The notes: generated by a model not told the origin, from the letters alone. DNA of 64,000 nucleotides from Mycobacterium malmoense (GCF_019645855.1 NZ_CP080999.1:620001-684000); one strand, 5' to 3'. Shown: positions 8,005 to 16,415, numbered from the stretch's first letter. Numbers and translations: made by a program.

Positions 8005-8853
8005 TCAGCCGCTGGGGGACTGGCAGATCTTCCATTGGTCGTCGCGGTATTGCAGGTCGAGGCTGCGCGTCGAACGGACCTGCGGGTCGTACGCCATGAA
8101 CGTGGTGACGTTTGCCTCGGCGTGCTGGCCGTTGACGACGACCTGGTCGATGCTGGCGATCACCGGATACTGCTTGGCCGCCGACACTCGCTGGTACGTT
8201 TCCTGCCACGAGCGCTCGTCGTAATCCACGTAGCCGTCGCGGGTGGTGCCGCACGTGATGCCGCGCAGCGCGGTCAGGTCCCCCCTCTGCACCGCGACGT
8301 CGAATTCCTGGATGGTGTGCCGAACCCGGTCTTCCTCAGACACTTTCGAGTGTTTGCCGCGGGTCAGCAGCACGGTGCCCAGGATCGCGATCGCCGCCAG
8401 CGCCAAAACGATCACGACAATCGCCAGCACCCAGCCCCAATTGAATTGACTTGGCGCCCTTAGTCTCCTGACGCCCCGAGGCGGGATCGATTGTGGCACA
8501 GCAGCTTTCGGGGGCATCCCGGGCTGCCCTGGTGGGCCGGACACCCCGGGGGTTGCGAAGACCTCGGTGGCGGGCTCCGCGGAGGTTGCGATGACCATCG
8601 TTTCCTTCGCATCGAAACCCGGTGCCGTGAAACGGCGTTCGCGCTGCTGCCCCTGCGGATTCGCCTCGGGATCGTCGCCCGGATCGGGCTTGTTGATCAC
8701 GACGGTCTCGGTCTCGGAGTCGTTGGGCACCAGAGGCTGGCTCTCGGTTTCGTCTTCGCCGGGCTCCGGGGCCCGCTCGCGGCCCGGTTCGCGCGGATCG
8801 AACCCAGGCCGCCTCGGCGCGCCGCCGCGATCGGGCTCGGGTGCATTAGGCAT
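8005..8853 (-). CDS. Single-pass membrane protein, Rv0361-like
   Basis: 282 residues. The first 135 are cytoplasmic, rich in Pro, Arg, Glu and Gly and probably disordered. They contain VINKPDPGDDPE and KETMVIATS, short Thr-centred segments that resemble phosphorylation or FHA-binding motifs. One membrane helix follows (WGWVLAIVVIVLALAAIAILGTVLL region), then an extracytoplasmic domain of about 115 residues with a Cys pair (ITCGTTRDGY and WKICQSPSG) and the NTF2-like pattern common in mycobacterial membrane proteins of this type. M. tuberculosis Rv0361 has the same place beside fba and a similar length. Function unknown. The IS110 element lies just beyond its 3' end and leaves the coding region intact. 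Confidence 0.8.
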   Translation of the reverse strand: MPNAPEPDRGGAPRRPGFDPREPGRERAPEPGEDETESQPLVPNDSETETVVINKPDPGDDPEANPQGQQRERRFTAPGFDAKETMVIATSAEPATEVFATPGVSGPPGQPGMPPKAAVPQSIPPRGVRRLRAPSQFNWGWVLAIVVIVLALAAIAILGTVLLTRGKHSKVSEEDRVRHTIQEFDVAVQRGDLTALRGITCGTTRDGYVDYDERSWQETYQRVSAAKQYPVIASIDQVVVNGQHAEANVTTFMAYDPQVRSTRSLDLQYRDDQWKICQSPSG

Positions 8854-8897
8854 AAGCCGAGCTTAGCGACCCGGAGAAGAACGGCAGAATAGAAACC

Positions 8898-9311
8898 ATG
8901 ACGTCGATGGGAGACCTGCTGGGACCCGATCCGATCCTGCTGCCGGGCGACAGCGATGCCGAGGCGGAACTCCTCGCCGACGAAAACCCGAGCATCGTCG
9001 CGGCCGCGCACCCGTCGGCGTCGGTGGCGTGGGCGGCGCTGGCCGAGGAGGCGCTCGATGACGACCGGGCCATCACCGCCTACGCCTATGCCCGCACCGG
9101 CTATCACCGTGGCCTGGACCAGCTGCGGCGCAACGGCTGGAAGGGGTTCGGGCCGGTGCCGTATTCGCACGAGCCGAACCGGGGCTTCTTGCGGTGTGTG
9201 GCGGCGCTGGCGCGGGCCGCCGACGCCATCGGCGAGACCGAGGAGTACCTACGCTGCCTGGATCTGCTCGACGATTGCGACCCCGCGGCCCGCGAAGCGC
9301 TGGGGCTTTAG
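8898..9311 (+). CDS. DUF3151 protein, Rv0360c-like
   Basis: 137 residues. The sequence is that of the DUF3151 family: an N-terminal MGDLLGPDPILLPGD, then AAHPSASVAWAALAEEAL, helical TPR-like segments, the sequence AYAYARTGYHRGLDQLRRNGWKG, and a C-terminal ALARAADAIGETEEYLRCL helix pair. All-helical and soluble, no signal peptide. It is divergent from the Rv0361-like gene (44 bases apart), as in M. tuberculosis, and its last four bases overlap the convergent CDF gene. No biochemical function is known for the family. Confidence 0.8.
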   Translation: MTSMGDLLGPDPILLPGDSDAEAELLADENPSIVAAAHPSASVAWAALAEEALDDDRAITAYAYARTGYHRGLDQLRRNGWKGFGPVPYSHEPNRGFLRCVAALARAADAIGETEEYLRCLDLLDDCDPAAREALGL

Positions 9312-10204
9312 AAGCTATCCGAACAATCGGTGTCGCCCGGGCACTCGATCTGGACGGTGGCGTGGTCCAGCCCGCGCGCCGACAGCACCGCGCGGGCGTC
9401 GTGCAGCACCCGGGCGGAGTCGCCGGCGCTGGTCAGGTGCGCGGTGACCATGTCCTTGCCGGGCGACAGCGTCCACACGTGCAGGTCGTGCACTTCGGCC
9501 ACGCCGTCGACGGCGCCCAGCGCGCTGCGCAGCTCCTCCACGTCGATGTGGGTCGGCGACGACTCGGAAAGGATCCGCAGCGCGTCACGGGCCAGCGAAA
9601 CGGCCCGCGGCAGCACCCACAGCGCGACCAGCACGGCGACCACCACGTCGGCGTACGGCCAGTGCGTCGTGACGGTGACCACGCCGGCGATCAGCACGCC
9701 CAGGCTGCCGACGGTGTCGGCGATCACCTCCATGTAGGCGCCCTTGACGGCCAGGCTCTGTGACGAGTGTGAGCGCAGCAGCAGCGCCACCACGAAGTTG
9801 GCGGCCAGGCCGGCCAGCGCCACCACGATCATCGGCACGCCGGGGACCGACGGGGCCTCCTTGAGCCGTTGGACGGCCTCGTAGAGGATGAACAGCGCGA
9901 CCCCGATCAGCAGCCCGGCGTTGGCCACCGCGGTGAACACCTCCGCGCGATGCCAGCCGTAGGTGCGCGCCGGCGACGAGCTGCCGCGCCGGGCCAGCAT
10001 CACGGCGGCCAGCCCCATGAACACCGCAACCACGTCGGTCAGCATGTGCCCGGCATCGGCCAGCAGCGCGATCGAGTTGATCACCAGCGAGGTGGTCAAC
10101 TCCACGACGAAGAACGCCACCAGGATCGCCGCGGCCATGATCATGCGGGGGATCATCCGGGACGCGCCGGTCTCGGCCGGGGTGTGATTGTGGCCCGCGC
10201 CCAT
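9308..10204 (-). CDS. Cation diffusion facilitator (CDF) metal exporter
   Basis: 298 residues with six predicted membrane helices in the first 205 and a cytoplasmic ferredoxin-like domain after that (VEELRSALGAVDGVAEVHDLHVW). The CDF metal site is partly canonical. In TM2, ALLADAGHMLTD supplies His53 and Asp57. In TM5, AYMEVIADTVGS has Glu159 and Asp163, where zinc exporters usually have His and Asp, so the metal may not be zinc. The N-terminus carries His5 and His7, and the C-terminus CPGDTDC. CDF proteins exchange protons for divalent metal ions to lower cytosolic metal. The start ATG 10204 lies eight bases from a perfect operator-like palindrome. I do not recall a CDF gene at this locus in M. 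tuberculosis. Confidence 0.88.
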   Translation of the reverse strand: MGAGHNHTPAETGASRMIPRMIMAAAILVAFFVVELTTSLVINSIALLADAGHMLTDVVAVFMGLAAVMLARRGSSSPARTYGWHRAEVFTAVANAGLLIGVALFILYEAVQRLKEAPSVPGVPMIVVALAGLAANFVVALLLRSHSSQSLAVKGAYMEVIADTVGSLGVLIAGVVTVTTHWPYADVVVAVLVALWVLPRAVSLARDALRILSESSPTHIDVEELRSALGAVDGVAEVHDLHVWTLSPGKDMVTAHLTSAGDSARVLHDARAVLSARGLDHATVQIECPGDTDCSDSF

Positions 10205-10212
10205 GCCGTGAA

Positions 10213-10236
10213 ATATATGCGCAATAACGCATATAT
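10213..10236 (-). promoter_or_regulatory. Operator-like palindrome upstream of the CDF exporter
   Basis: ATATATGCG at 10213-10221 and CGCATATAT at 10228-10236 are perfect inverted copies separated by six bases. It lies in the 48-base gap between the M50 protease stop and the CDF start. AT-rich inverted repeats of this size are typical of ArsR/SmtB-type metal sensors in mycobacteria. The identity of the regulator is inference, and no ArsR-type gene is present in the window. Confidence 0.65.
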
Positions 10237-10252
10237 GGCAAGGGCTAGAACC

Positions 10253-11035
10253 CTAGAACCACTGGCTCCAGAAGCGGGTCAGCGAGTCGCCGGCGGACAC
10301 CAGCAAGTGCGGCACACCGGACAGATCGAATACCCAGAGCACAATCCCGAAGAACCACTGGTTCAGCCCCGGCGCCAAGAGCAGGAACAACAGGACGACA
10401 AAGCCCCACTGCTTGGCCGGCGCCACCGCGCGCTGCGTTTCGGGGCTCAAATGCGGTTCCAACGCGTCGTATCCGTCCAGGCCCGGGATGGGCAGCAGGT
10501 TCAGCAGCAACGCGGTGATCTGCAAGAATGCCAGAAACGACACCCCCGCCCACAGCACCGCGTGGTCCGGGTCGAAGAACAACCGGGTCAGCGTCAGCAG
10601 CAGCACCGCCAGCACGAGGTTGGCGGCTGGGCCCGCGAGGCTGACCAGGGTGCGGCGGGTCGGCGTCATGAACCAGGTCCGCAGGTACACGGCGGCGCCC
10701 GGCAGGCCGATCCCGCCCAGTGCGATGATCACGATCGGCAACAGGAGCGATAGCGCGGGATGGCTGTAGCGCTGCGGATCCAGCGTCAGATACCCGCGCA
10801 TGGCGGCGTCGTGGTCGCCGAATCGCCAGGCGGTCAACGCGTGCCCGAACTCGTGCAGGCACAGCGACACCAGCCAGCCGGCGATCACGAAGACGAACAC
10901 CCCGGCGTAAGACAGCGGCCGCACGCTCGCGCCGGCCAGCCAGGCCAGCACGCCGCCGACCGCCGTCAACCCGATCAGGGCCAAAAAGATGGGGCTGGGT
11001 CGCACCGATTCGTGTTGCCTGGCGGGAAAGCTCAC
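10253..11035 (-). CDS. M50 site-2-protease-family membrane metalloprotease, Rv0359-like
   Basis: 260 residues, about six membrane segments. The zinc motif HEFGH is in a membrane helix (VSLCLHEFGHALTAWRFGD, around residues 58-76), and the third zinc ligand motif is NLLPIPGLDGYDAL near residues 185-198, the form seen in this subfamily instead of NPDG. SLAGPAANLVLAVLLL matches the conserved GP...N segment between them. Such proteases cut membrane-embedded substrates. The target here is unknown. Length and place match M. tuberculosis Rv0359. It lies downstream of the Rv0358-like gene with a 9-base gap, so the two are probably cotranscribed. Confidence 0.87.
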   Translation of the reverse strand: MSFPARQHESVRPSPIFLALIGLTAVGGVLAWLAGASVRPLSYAGVFVFVIAGWLVSLCLHEFGHALTAWRFGDHDAAMRGYLTLDPQRYSHPALSLLLPIVIIALGGIGLPGAAVYLRTWFMTPTRRTLVSLAGPAANLVLAVLLLTLTRLFFDPDHAVLWAGVSFLAFLQITALLLNLLPIPGLDGYDALEPHLSPETQRAVAPAKQWGFVVLLFLLLAPGLNQWFFGIVLWVFDLSGVPHLLVSAGDSLTRFWSQWF

Positions 11036-11044
11036 CGGTCGAAA

Positions 11045-11659
11045 TTACCGGACCAGCAGCCAGCCTTCGACATTGCGGTAAAACGTCGATCGGCGAGTCG
11101 CGCGTGACGCCGCAACCCCGTCACGCACCACGATGGTGCCGGTGCTGCCGAGCTGGGCCGCGCGGCCGGCGACCCACCGGCGCTTCACCCGGGCCCGCAG
11201 GCCCGGCATGGCCAGCGTCGGCTCGACGAACACCGCGGCGACGTCGCCGTCGAACAGCGTGGTGTCGTCGACGACCGCCTCGCCGTGGATGAGCCGCCGA
11301 TCGTCGGCGGGCAGCCAGCCAGCCCGGCCCACGATCGCCGACCCGGTCTCGTCGCGGACCAGGGTCACCCGCCGCGCGGACCCGCGCAGGGCGCGCCGCG
11401 CCGCGCGGCGCCCGGCCGGCAGGCGGTAGATCCGGGTCGCCCGGGTGCGGCGGGGCGGCGCGTAGGCCACCTCGACGTCGAGCCGGCCGGCGCGCAGCAA
11501 CCGGGTCAGCACGGCGGCCAGATCGGCGTCACCGCCGACGACCACCAGGCGTCGGTACGGCCCGGTCGCGGCGTCGATATCGGCCGTGTGGACCGGCAGG
11601 CCGGTCAGCGGCCATGGCACCCGCCGGTCGCCGAACACCAACACCCCCACGGTTTTCAT
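11045..11659 (-). CDS. Conserved hypothetical protein, Rv0358-like
   Basis: 204 residues from the ATG at 11659 (MKTVGVLVFG). The frame is open 16 codons further upstream, but this start has GAGGAA five bases before it and leaves room for a promoter divergent from purA. The first 80 residues look like a Rossmann-like beta-alpha unit (VGVLVFG, RRLVVVGGDADLAAVLTRLL), resembling the N-terminal domain of diacylglycerol kinases (GGDGT replaced by GGDAD). The rest is basic and contains VRDETGSAIVGRAGWL and TLFDGDVAAVFVEPT. The kinase resemblance is weak and I do not assign an activity. It is divergent from purA as Rv0358 is from Rv0357c. Confidence 0.7.
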   Translation of the reverse strand: MKTVGVLVFGDRRVPWPLTGLPVHTADIDAATGPYRRLVVVGGDADLAAVLTRLLRAGRLDVEVAYAPPRRTRATRIYRLPAGRRAARRALRGSARRVTLVRDETGSAIVGRAGWLPADDRRLIHGEAVVDDTTLFDGDVAAVFVEPTLAMPGLRARVKRRWVAGRAAQLGSTGTIVVRDGVAASRATRRSTFYRNVEGWLLVR

Positions 11660-11739
11660 GGGTTCCTCGCAACCTCCTGGGCTAAGGTGGGTCACCGGCT
11701 GGACCACAATACGCAGGCGAGATCAGGTGGGAGCAAGGC

Positions 11740-13038
11740 ATGCCGGCAATCGTCCTCATCGGCGCCCAATGGGGCGACGAGGGCAAAGGTAAGGCCACTG
11801 ACCTGCTCGGCGGCCGAGTCCAGTGGGTGGTGCGCTATCAGGGCGGCAACAACGCCGGGCACACCGTCGTCTTGCCCAACGGCGAGAACTTCGCGCTGCA
11901 CCTGATCCCGTCGGGAGTCCTGACGCCCGGCGTCACCAACGTCATCGGCAACGGCGTGGTGGTGGATCCCGGTGTGCTGCTCGACGAGCTGCAAAGCCTC
12001 GAGCGCCGCGGTGTGGATACCGCCCGGCTTTTGATCTCCGCCGACGCGCACCTGCTGTTGCCCTACCACGTCGCCATCGACAAGGTCACCGAGCGCTACA
12101 TGGGCAGCAAGAAGATCGGCACCACCGGCCGCGGCATCGGGCCGTGCTACCAGGACAAGATCGCCCGCATGGGCATCCGGGTGGCCGACGTGTTCGACCC
12201 CGAACAGCTGGCCCACAAGATCGAGGCCGCGTTGGAACTCAAAAACCAGATCCTGGTCAAGATCTACAACCGCAAGGCGCTGGAGGCCGGCCAGGTCGTC
12301 GAGGCGTTATTGGCGCAGGCGGAGGGGTTCCGGCACCGCATCGCCGACACCCGGCTGCTGCTCAACACCGCGCTGGAGGCCGGCGAGACGGTGTTGCTGG
12401 AAGGCTCGCAGGGCACGCTGCTCGACGTCGACCACGGCACCTATCCCTATGTGACGTCATCGAATCCGACGGCGGGCGGCGCGGCCGTCGGGTCCGGGAT
12501 CGGCCCGACCCGGATCACCACCGTGCTGGGGATCCTCAAGGCCTACACCACCCGCGTGGGCTCCGGGCCGTTCCCCACCGAATTGTTCGACGCCAGCGGC
12601 GAATACCTGTCCAAGACCGGCGGCGAATTCGGCGTCACCACCGGACGGCGCCGGCGCTGCGGCTGGTTCGACGCCGTCGTCGCCCGCTACGCCACCCGGG
12701 TCAACGGCATCACCGACTACTTCCTGACCAAGCTCGACGTGCTGTCCAGCCTGGAAACGGTGCCGGTGTGCGTCGGCTACCGGATCGACGGGGCACGCAC
12801 CCACGACATGCCGATGACCCAAAGCGATCTCGCCCGCGCCGAACCGATCTACGAGGAGCTGCCCGGCTGGTGGGAGGACATCTCGGCCGCGCGGGATTTC
12901 GACGACCTGCCCGCCAAGGCGCGTGACTACGTGCTGCGGCTGGAAGAGCTTGCCGGAGCACAGGTTTCGTGCATCGGTGTCGGTCCCGGCCGCGATCAGA
13001 CCATCGTGCGCCGCGACATCCTGGCGGCCCGCCCGTGA
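11740..13038 (+). CDS. purA: Adenylosuccinate synthetase
   Basis: 432 residues, the standard length. Family motifs appear in order: GAQWGDEGKGKATDLL (GTP-binding and catalytic Asp13, near residues 8-23), QGGNNAGHTV, GNGVVVDP, TTGRGIGPCYQDK, LEGSQGTLLDVDHGTYPYVTSSN, GPFPTE, GEFGVTTGRRRRCGWFD and LTKLDVLS. It joins IMP and aspartate using GTP, the first committed step to AMP. The stop overlaps the start of the next gene (GTGA), as for Rv0357c and Rv0356c in M. tuberculosis. Confidence 0.98.
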   Translation: MPAIVLIGAQWGDEGKGKATDLLGGRVQWVVRYQGGNNAGHTVVLPNGENFALHLIPSGVLTPGVTNVIGNGVVVDPGVLLDELQSLERRGVDTARLLISADAHLLLPYHVAIDKVTERYMGSKKIGTTGRGIGPCYQDKIARMGIRVADVFDPEQLAHKIEAALELKNQILVKIYNRKALEAGQVVEALLAQAEGFRHRIADTRLLLNTALEAGETVLLEGSQGTLLDVDHGTYPYVTSSNPTAGGAAVGSGIGPTRITTVLGILKAYTTRVGSGPFPTELFDASGEYLSKTGGEFGVTTGRRRRCGWFDAVVARYATRVNGITDYFLTKLDVLSSLETVPVCVGYRIDGARTHDMPMTQSDLARAEPIYEELPGWWEDISAARDFDDLPAKARDYVLRLEELAGAQVSCIGVGPGRDQTIVRRDILAARP

Positions 13039-13682
13039 CGGATTTCGATCCAAAACAACTCGACCCAGAGTACGAACATCACGGCGGCTTTCCAGAATAC
13101 GGCCCGGCCAGCCCAGGCCCCGGATTCGGCCGGTTCGTCGCGGCCATGCGCCGGCTGCAGGACCTCGCGGTGTCCGCCGACCCGAGCCCAGATCTCCAGG
13201 ACGTCTGGGACGACGCGGCCGACCGCGCCACGGCCCTGGTGGAGCTGCTGGGCCCATTCGAGGCCGAGGAGGGCAAGGCGCCGGCCGGGCGGACCCCCGA
13301 CCTGCCCGGCATGGGCAGCCTGCTGCTGCCGCCCTGGACGTTGACGCGGTACGGCCCCGACGGCGTCGAAATGACGGGCTATTTCAGCCGGTTTCACGTC
13401 GGGGGCAATCACGCCGTGCACGGCGGGGTGCTGCCCCTGCTGTTTGACCACATGTTCGGGATGATCTCGCACGCCGCGGGACGGCCGATCAGCCGGACGG
13501 CCTTCCTACATGTCGACTACCGCAACGTGACCCCGATCGACGCGCCGCTGGTGGTGCGCGGGCGCGTCACCAGCACCGAGGGCCGCAAGGCCTTTGTCTC
13601 CGCGGAATTGGTCGACGCGGGCGACACTGTGTTAGCCGAAGCCAACGGCCTCATGGTGCGGCTGCTTCCCGGCCAGCCTTAG
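13035..13682 (+). CDS. PaaI-type hotdog-fold thioesterase, Rv0356c-like
   Basis: 215 residues from GTG 13035, chosen because it overlaps the purA stop by four bases; the open frame runs further upstream inside purA but adds no conserved sequence. The C-terminal half is a hotdog domain: GNHAVHGGVLPLLFDHMFGMI carries the HGG motif and acidic catalytic site, followed by FLHVDYRNVTPIDAPLVVRGRV. The N-terminal 80 residues are helical and of unknown role. Acyl-CoA thioesterase activity is the family expectation, with no indication of substrate. It is coupled to purA. Confidence 0.75.
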   Translation: MTDFDPKQLDPEYEHHGGFPEYGPASPGPGFGRFVAAMRRLQDLAVSADPSPDLQDVWDDAADRATALVELLGPFEAEEGKAPAGRTPDLPGMGSLLLPPWTLTRYGPDGVEMTGYFSRFHVGGNHAVHGGVLPLLFDHMFGMISHAAGRPISRTAFLHVDYRNVTPIDAPLVVRGRVTSTEGRKAFVSAELVDAGDTVLAEANGLMVRLLPGQP

Positions 13683-13711
13683 GGCGCTGGCGGCGGACCT
13701 ATCCTTGAGCG

Positions 13712-14908
13712 GTGGCTGACGGCTTGAGCGAGGGACCGGACGACAAGACGACGGCGCTTGCCGTGCCCCCGCAAGGCGCCCAGGCCGACGACGGGCCCCG
13801 GGTGATGCTGCTGGGTTCCGGTGAGCTCAGCCGGGAGCTGGCGGCCGCCCTGCGCCACCTCGGCGCGCAGGTGATCGCCGCGGGAGATGACCGCGAGCAC
13901 CCGCACGGGGTGGCCGATCAGTCGCTGACCATACCGATGACTGACGCCGACGAGCTATCGGAGCTCATTCGACGGCTGCGACCGGACTTCGTGGTGACCG
14001 CCGCGGACGCGGTCGCTGTTGACGCCCTCGAAGCGCTGGCCGCCGGCCCCGACAACCAGCGCACCCAACTGGTGCCCAGTGCCCGCACCGTCCGGCTCAC
14101 CGGCGACCGGGAGGGCCTGCGCCGGCTGGCCGCCGATGAGCTGGGCCTGCCCACCGCGCCCTTCTGGTTCGCCGGATCGGTCGGCGAGCTCGAGGCCGTG
14201 GCCGCGCACGCCGGGTTTCCGTTGCTGGTGAGGCCGGTGACCGGGCGGGGACACTCGGTGGTCGCCGGGCCCGACGACATCGGGCCGGCCTGGCAGCGCG
14301 CCGGTCACCAGCGGGTGATGGCCGAAACCGTGGTCGAGATCGAGTTCGACGTCACCCTGCTCGTGGTGCGCAGCGAGGGCCCGAACGGTCCGCTGATCGA
14401 ATTCTGCTCACCCATCGGTCATCGCGGCGTCGACGGTGTTGTGCTGGAATCCTGGCAACCCCAGCAGATGAGCACCGCCGCGCTGGATGCCGCCAGGTCG
14501 ATCGCCGCGCGGATCGTCAAGGCGCTCGGTGGACGCGGCGTCTTCGGTGTCGAATTGATGATCAACGGCGACGAGGTGTACTTCGCCGACGTCACCGCGC
14601 GCCTGCCCGAGAGTGCCTGGGTGACCGTGCGCAGCCAGCGACTTTCGGCGTTCGAACTGCAGGCGCGGGCCATTCTGGGCCTGCCGGTGGACACCCTGAT
14701 GATGTCGCCGGGTGCGGCCCATGTGATAAGCCCCGGTCACGACGGTGGATCGGTCGCCGGCGCGCTGAGCGTTCTCGAAAGCGATCTCCGCGTCTTCGGG
14801 CGGGGACTCCGGTCCCCGAAGCCGGGCTTGGCGCTGGCCACGGCGCCAGACGTGGCGACCGCACGCGACCGTGCCCGACAGGTGGCGACCGCCCTGAATG
14901 TGAGCTGA
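13712..14908 (+). CDS. purT: PurT-like ATP-grasp protein (formate-dependent GAR transformylase family), divergent
   Basis: 398 residues from GTG 13712, somewhat short for PurT. The N-terminal domain has LLGSGELSRELAAALRHLGA, the PurT form of the Rossmann motif, then an ATP-grasp domain and a C-terminal lid with LFGK-like VFGRGLRSPKPGLALA. The locus matches Rv0389 before the Rv0390-metZ genes. Key segments differ from canonical PurT. The expected SEVSPRPHDTG active-site strand reads ADVTARLPESA (about 14583-14615), changing the Mg-binding Glu to Asp and losing the PHDTG core. The ATP loop after FPLLVRPV is shortened to TGRGHS. Canonical PurT makes formyl-GAR from GAR, formate and ATP. This protein may be weak or altered in that reaction. 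Confidence 0.75.
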   Translation: MADGLSEGPDDKTTALAVPPQGAQADDGPRVMLLGSGELSRELAAALRHLGAQVIAAGDDREHPHGVADQSLTIPMTDADELSELIRRLRPDFVVTAADAVAVDALEALAAGPDNQRTQLVPSARTVRLTGDREGLRRLAADELGLPTAPFWFAGSVGELEAVAAHAGFPLLVRPVTGRGHSVVAGPDDIGPAWQRAGHQRVMAETVVEIEFDVTLLVVRSEGPNGPLIEFCSPIGHRGVDGVVLESWQPQQMSTAALDAARSIAARIVKALGGRGVFGVELMINGDEVYFADVTARLPESAWVTVRSQRLSAFELQARAILGLPVDTLMMSPGAAHVISPGHDGGSVAGALSVLESDLRVFGRGLRSPKPGLALATAPDVATARDRARQVATALNVS

Positions 14909-14994
14909 TGCCTGTGCCGCAAGCCCCTCGCCGCGCTGCAGGGTCTCCACCTTGACCCACACTGCGGGTCACCCGCGCCAAGCACGGGCCGGCG

Positions 14995-15042
14995 GGAGGT
15001 GGTCTCGGCGAAATTGCAGGAGAAGCGCTTCAGACCACCTCC
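14995..15042. repeat. Inverted repeat between purT and the VapBC45-like pair
   Basis: GGAGGTGGTCT at 14995-15005 and AGACCACCTCC at 15032-15042 are perfect 11-base inverted arms around 26 bases that contain the 10-base palindrome GAAGCGCTTC at 15022-15031. It could end purT transcription, or be the operator bound by the downstream antitoxin. Its place 36 bases before the antitoxin start suits either. A shorter repeat, TGACCC / GGGTCA, lies upstream at 14953-14971. Confidence 0.5.
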
Positions 15043-15077
15043 AGGCCGATGTCGCTGACTTCTGCGACAATCGCCGC

Positions 15078-15755
15078 ATGGCCGCCACCGTTTCCGTCCT
15101 GGACCGCGAGATGTACTCCGAGGCAGAGGCCGCGCGTCTGCTGCGAGTTCATCAGCAGACGCTGAATTACTGGCTCGAAGGCAAGACATGGCGTGGCCGC
15201 ACGTATTTGCCGGTGATTCGGCCTAAGCCTGAGGGTCGGCGAACTGTGACCTGGGCAGAGTTTGTCGAGGCGGGTCTACTGAGCCAGTACCGCCAACGCA
15301 AGGTCGATCTCGATGAGGTCCGCCGGTTTATCGCCGTACTGCGTGATAAAACCGGCGAACCGTATCCGCTCGCTCATGAACGTCCTTGGACGCTGAATGG
15401 TCGTCTTCTGATAGAAGCGCAGAAGGCAAGCGATCTGCCGCCCGAATATTGGTTGTATGCCCCTACTGACGGCCAATTGATACTTCCCTTGTATGCCGCA
15501 CAGGAGTTTCTTGATCGGGTGAAATTTGTTCACGACGAGGCTGTCCTTTGGCGCCCGGCCGGTCCTGAGTCGCCCGTGGTCATCGATCCCGACACGCGGT
15601 TCGGCCGACCTTCGGTCGGTGGCATCAGTACGTCGGTACTCAAGGAGTACGCGGACGACGGTTATGGCTACGACGAGATCGCCGAGGAATTCGGTCTCAA
15701 AGTGCGTGACGTGGAAATGGCTGTCGCATACGAACTGCAAAGCAAGGCCGCTTAA
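15078..15755 (+). CDS. VapB45-like antitoxin (MerR-type HTH plus DUF433)
   Basis: 225 residues from ATG 15078. The frame is open upstream, but GACAAT, a good mycobacterial -10, lies seven bases before this ATG and suggests a leaderless transcript starting here. Residues 15-55 form a MerR-like helix-turn-helix (YSEAEAARLLRVHQQTLNYWLEG). The C-terminal 60 residues are DUF433 (RFGRPSVGGISTSVLKEYADDGYGYDEIAEEFGLKVRDVEMAVAYE). This architecture is that of VapB45 (Rv2018) and partners a PIN-like toxin. The toxin gene follows 14 bases later. Base composition is less GC-rich than the neighbours, and the pair interrupts an order otherwise like M. tuberculosis Rv0389-Rv0390, suggesting acquisition. Confidence 0.8.
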   Translation: MAATVSVLDREMYSEAEAARLLRVHQQTLNYWLEGKTWRGRTYLPVIRPKPEGRRTVTWAEFVEAGLLSQYRQRKVDLDEVRRFIAVLRDKTGEPYPLAHERPWTLNGRLLIEAQKASDLPPEYWLYAPTDGQLILPLYAAQEFLDRVKFVHDEAVLWRPAGPESPVVIDPDTRFGRPSVGGISTSVLKEYADDGYGYDEIAEEFGLKVRDVEMAVAYELQSKAA

Positions 15756-15769
15756 GCGGATCGCGCGCT

Positions 15770-16291
15770 GTGAAGAATGCTGATGTCCGCTTTTACTTCG
15801 ATGCGGACATCCTTGGCTTGGCCCATGTGATCTGTGCGCTGAGGCCGGATTGCACCTATCCGGGCGATCCCGGAGCCGTCATCAAGCGTAAGTCGCGGCC
15901 GCCGTGCGTCATTCAGTCAGATCCGGGTGACAACCGCTGGATTACAACATCCACCGCCCAGGGATGGATAGGCATCACCCGCGACAGCGACATCCAGACT
16001 CACTTTTCGCTCATGCAATCCGTCAAGGACAATTGCGCGAGGCTAGTCACTCGCGCGGGTCCTGATGCAGGGGACAAATGGCGTCAACTCGAAACGTTTA
16101 TGACGCAGTGGAGACGGATCGAGGCTCTGCTGGACCGAGAGGGGCCGCTCATCCTGTCGATAACACGGACTTCCCACCGCGAGGTTGACATCGAAAAGTG
16201 CCTGAGGAACATACGGCAAGGGCGCGAGACGCGATCGGAAGCTCGTCAGCGACGGCGAGACGGCCACCCGGACAGCCCGCGCCTGCTCTGA
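15770..16291 (+). CDS. VapC45-like PIN-domain toxin
   Basis: 173 residues from GTG 15770. The N-terminus RFYFDADILGLAHVICALRPD carries the acidic PIN motif (Asp near residue 12), then CTYPGDPG. A central WITTSTAQGWIGITRDSDIQTH supplies the second acidic cluster (TRDSDI). This is the VapC45 PIN-like domain pattern. Such toxins are Mg-dependent RNases inhibited by their antitoxin. The last 35 residues are strongly basic. An alternative reading is that the tail is an unrelated extension from the flanking junction, since VapC45 (Rv2019) is about 138 residues. Confidence 0.75.
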   Translation: MKNADVRFYFDADILGLAHVICALRPDCTYPGDPGAVIKRKSRPPCVIQSDPGDNRWITTSTAQGWIGITRDSDIQTHFSLMQSVKDNCARLVTRAGPDAGDKWRQLETFMTQWRRIEALLDREGPLILSITRTSHREVDIEKCLRNIRQGRETRSEARQRRRDGHPDSPRLL

Positions 16292-16415
16292 ATCAAACAT
16301 CAAAGGAAACGGCCGCGGCTGCGATGAATCCCGGCTGATAGCGTCGAAGGGTTGCGCCCAGGCCGGTCGACGCCCGCACTGACATGATGCTTAGGCACGG
16401 ATAGTGTGGCTCACA

